Source of the DNA: Streptomyces sp. NRRL WC-3549 | Lineage (GTDB): Bacteria; Actinomycetota; Actinomycetes; Streptomycetales; Streptomycetaceae | Direction of reading: 5' to 3' | NCBI RefSeq assembly: GCF_000721935.1 | Contig: NZ_KL585444.1 | Coordinates: 5,065-13,332, forward strand | Length of the DNA: 8,268 bases | Shown: positions 7,201 to 8,268 of the stretch, in pieces | Layout of the letters: the number at the start of each line of letters is the position of its first letter | Numbering within the stretch: the stretch's first letter is position 1 | Made by a program: the position numbers and the translations under genes | Notes under the pieces: generated by a model | Told to the model about the DNA's origin: nothing | The model's database searches: none | The model's input: the letters and a program-made list of their open reading frames with translations, nothing else

Positions 7201-8268
7201 GGCGGTGAACGAGGACCGGGTACAGGGCACGGCGGGGGCGTCGTGCGGGACGTCCCCGGCCGGGGAACGGGTGGCGGGGTCCCAGCGCACACCGTCGCTG
7301 TCGCCGAGTTCGGCCTTCGTGAAGAAGCCCGCCTGGCCGTTGCGGACGCTCAGCCGGAGTTCGTCTCCGACGTAGCAGTCGTAGTGGAAGAAGAACAGGC
7401 GGGTGCCGCCGTGCTCGGCGTGCCGGTCGATGTGGATCTCGTAGCGCAGGGTCTCCCCGGCCTCGGGGCGGCTGCCGTGGTACGTCAGTTCGCAGCCGAG
7501 CAGCCGGTAGGCCCGCTCCCCCCGGTTGAGCAGGTCGATCCCGAGCCAGCTGATCAGGAGCAGGTCCGCCTGACCCGCCTCGATCATCAGGGCCGCGGGC
7601 ATCCGGCCGGTGGGGTCGAGGTACCAGCTGTCGGCGCGCACGTCGGTCTCGGTCCGGATCGTGCCGGTGGCGTGTTCCGGGCCGAACCGGGCCAGCGCCG
7701 CGGGGACGGCGTCGATACCGGTGACCCGGTCGACGAGCAGCATCGGCGGTGCGGGCATCCGGGTCTGCACCGGGTACGCGTCCTGCGCGGCGAAGGCGGG
7801 GCCGAACAGGGTGGAGACCGGTCCGGAGGCGAGGTGTTCCAGCTGGGCGCGGTCGAACACGGGCCCGGGCGGGGGCGCGGGGCGCCCGGCGGGGGCGGGC
7901 GAAGGCGGGCCGGCGGGACGTACGGCGGGAGCCGGCGGGGCGGGGAGCGCGGCTCCTGCCGCCCGGTGGGTGAGGGCGGAGGTGAGCCGGGCCCGGGTCT
8001 CCAGGAATCGCTGGTGGACCTGGAGGTGCCGGGCGAGGACGTCCTGGTGCAGGGCGGTCACACGCCGGGTCTGCCGGGCGACGAGCGTGGGCAGGTCGGT
8101 GGGGAGCGGCTCGGCGGCGGAGCCGGCAGGCGCGGGCGGGTCCGCAGGGGTCTGGGGCGCGAAGGCGGCAGGCGCGGGCGGGACCGCCGGGACCGGGGGC
8201 GCGAACGCGGCGGGCGCGGGCAGGACCGCGGTCGCAGGGGGGCCCGCCGAGACCGGGGGCGCGGAGGC
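4228..8268 (-). CDS. PUFA/secondary-lipid synthase, PfaC-like dehydratase half, N-terminus outside window
   Basis: C-terminal part of an iterative type I PUFA-like synthase; its dehydratases would remove water from beta-hydroxyacyl-ACP. Numbered from GTG 8061 as a ruler only: the frame is open to the edge and that GTG has no ribosome-binding site. Order: Pro/Ala repeat linker; helical stretch (~1-32); FabA-like folds A (~100-255, MPAALMIEAGQADLLLISWLG), B (~320-465, WYFEGHFTNDPCMPG, His360), C (~545-690, MPFAVLMEVALQPCGW) and D (~730-877, WFFKAHFFQDPVQPG, His771/Glu785); PKS-type dehydratase (~900-1155, DHCPTWTVPALP, FHGPAF, MDALLQ); ~115-residue C-terminal module (1160-1277). A and C lack the catalytic His, as usual in such double hotdogs. 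B has Gln374 at the acidic position. No ketosynthase, acyltransferase, ACP, ketoreductase or acylglycerol-phosphate acyltransferase is visible. Canonical PfaC has ketosynthase and chain-length-factor domains before the two dehydratases, so these are expected further right. TGA is at 4228-4230. The family is secure; the product is unknown. Confidence 0.92.
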   Translation of the reverse strand, partial: ASAPPVSAGPPATAVLPAPAAFAPPVPAVPPAPAAFAPQTPADPPAPAGSAAEPLPTDLPTLVARQTRRVTALHQDVLARHLQVHQRFLETRARLTSALTHRAAGAALPAPPAPAVRPAGPPSPAPAGRPAPPPGPVFDRAQLEHLASGPVSTLFGPAFAAQDAYPVQTRMPAPPMLLVDRVTGIDAVPAALARFGPEHATGTIRTETDVRADSWYLDPTGRMPAALMIEAGQADLLLISWLGIDLLNRGERAYRLLGCELTYHGSRPEAGETLRYEIHIDRHAEHGGTRLFFFHYDCYVGDELRLSVRNGQAGFFTKAELGDSDGVRWDPATRSPAGDVPHDAPAVPCTRSSFTADQVRAFTAGDPADCFGPGWDTTRAHVRSPRPDDGRLRLLREVTAFDPAGGPWGRGYLRAETPVSPDDWYFEGHFTNDPCMPGTLMLQAGLQAMAFHLAALGFTVTRDGWRFEPAVERPCTAHCRGQVTPASRRIVYEVFVHGVSAGPEPTLYADVLATVDGVKAFHGQDVALRLVPDWPLSHWRRLGPHIEQTGGTPVPLASLGGLVGHRPAGTVAEREGFVFDYPSLLACAWGRPSDAFGATARVFDGTRRSARLPGPPYHFMTRVVSVDGPQRGMRQGGRVVAEYDVPDEVWYFQQNGDRVMPFAVLMEVALQPCGWMAAYVGCPLSTDTDLLFRNLDGRGTVTGEVTPATRTVRTEAELTSISRTGEMIIVSFAVRCFADDAEVFTLTTVFGFFPQSAFEHQAGLPAPEEVRAALEAPCERAVDLTARPARYFGGAARLPGPMLLMIDRITGYWPDGGSAGLGRLRSEKDVDAGEWFFKAHFFQDPVQPGSLGVEAMCQLLQFHLIESGLTDGVPQPRFEPVMTGHEVVWRYRGQVTPANRLIRIDLDVLETGEDARGPYALAEARLWADGLCLYHVRGLGVRVVPRDAPSGAAEVAEVAGAAGVAHGTLDPAVDTWTRDHCPTWTVPALPMMSVVDRLAQAAVDHTGLRVVAVRDVRLRRWIALTGPVRLRTEVVPAGEGLEVRLLTWRQATTPALSRFEEVAVGTVLVGGRPAGRPERFAPLPDAVVQPDPYASAELFHGPAFRYLRSLAVGAAGSSAVADAAGGTVPAGCLNQGVMDALLQAIPAGSLGEDMIGYPFRLDRLELFEAPPETGEVAIEARFGGFVSDEVTSRPMPVTDVQLCVDGRVAAQLRLVSVLLSVGPLAGASPAERRDFLLRRRAPAGVGLCRTVDGATVVSAEEIDGVDWLRGTVASAMGLPPGSRGRDHLEVIAVRNHVGRLAGVHPSTVEVGEDLRSARTASGRPYHVQAVRRGDEVTVRCLGGDRG
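5374..5418 (-). repeat. Five tandem 9-bp repeats in an interdomain linker
   Basis: Five back-to-back copies of GGCC(A/G)CC(C/T)C on the plus strand encode GAA-EVA-EVA-GAA-GVA (ruler residues 882-896) in the synthase. The tract lies between the fourth hotdog fold and the PKS-type dehydratase, where a flexible spacer is expected. A change of one unit would keep the frame, so copy number may vary between strains. Confidence 0.8.
8125..8268 (-). repeat. Pro/Ala tandem-repeat linker with 42-bp units
   Basis: Three tandem units encode a Pro/Ala-rich linker of the synthase. Two are 14 codons (8125-8166 and 8167-8208; AFAPQTPADPPAPA and AFAPPVPAVPPAPA) and the third is 20 codons (8209-8268), a related unit with six extra codons, reaching the window edge. 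GGCAGGCGCGGGCGGG recurs exactly at 8125-8140 and 8167-8182, and with two changes at 8209-8224. The array may go on past the edge. Such linkers commonly flank mobile ACP domains or separate catalytic blocks in megasynthases. Confidence 0.8.

Noticed and set aside
7297..7764. Loss of catalytic His in hotdog fold A (and likewise fold C) as a disabling mutation
   Set aside because: In double-hotdog dehydratases of PUFA synthases the first fold of each pair is normally without the His, so this is the usual arrangement rather than decay.
8059..8061. GTG at 8061 as the true start of a 1277-residue synthase protein
   Set aside because: The frame stays open for 69 more codons to the window edge, those codons form a coherent Pro/Ala linker plus helix, and no ribosome-binding site precedes the GTG.

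Overview
The window is very GC-rich DNA with the codon use, gene packing and protein families of a streptomycete or close actinomycete. There are three substantial genes. Bases 1-1787 (minus strand) are the N-terminal ~595 codons of a transketolase, whose C-terminus runs off the left edge. Bases 2261-4123 (plus strand) encode a complete PAS-GAF-SpoIIE/PP2C-type serine/threonine phosphatase. Bases 4228-8268 (minus strand) are the C-terminal ~1346 codons of a giant multidomain synthase related to polyunsaturated-fatty-acid (PUFA) / 'secondary lipid' synthases; its N-terminal part lies beyond the right edge.

Layout: transketolase and phosphatase diverge from a ~470-bp gap (1788-2260). That gap should hold both promoters; it carries a perfect 6-bp dyad close to the transketolase start, two longer hairpins, and a possible 43-codon leader ORF whose stop overlaps the phosphatase GTG start. 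Phosphatase and synthase converge on a ~100-bp, dyad-rich gap (4124-4227) that probably acts as a two-way terminator. No RNA gene, insertion sequence, CRISPR array or origin was seen.

The most interesting object is the synthase. Its visible part runs: a Pro/Ala tandem-repeat linker, a short helical segment, four FabA-like hotdog folds (two double-hotdog dehydratases), a fifth dehydratase-like unit of the polyketide-synthase type, and a C-terminal ~115-residue module of uncertain nature. Only the second fold of each pair has the catalytic His, as is usual for the family, but in the first pair the partner acidic residue is Gln. The PKS-type dehydratase lacks a textbook HxxxGxxxxP motif yet keeps DxxxQ. 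The ketosynthase, acyltransferase, ACP and reductase parts needed for a working enzyme are expected at higher coordinates or in neighbouring genes.

How the genes work together is not shown. Transketolase belongs to the pentose-phosphate pathway and could affect NADPH and carbon supply; the phosphatase could relay a signal to an anti-anti-sigma protein. Neither is on the synthase's strand, so a shared operon is excluded and any joint role is inference.
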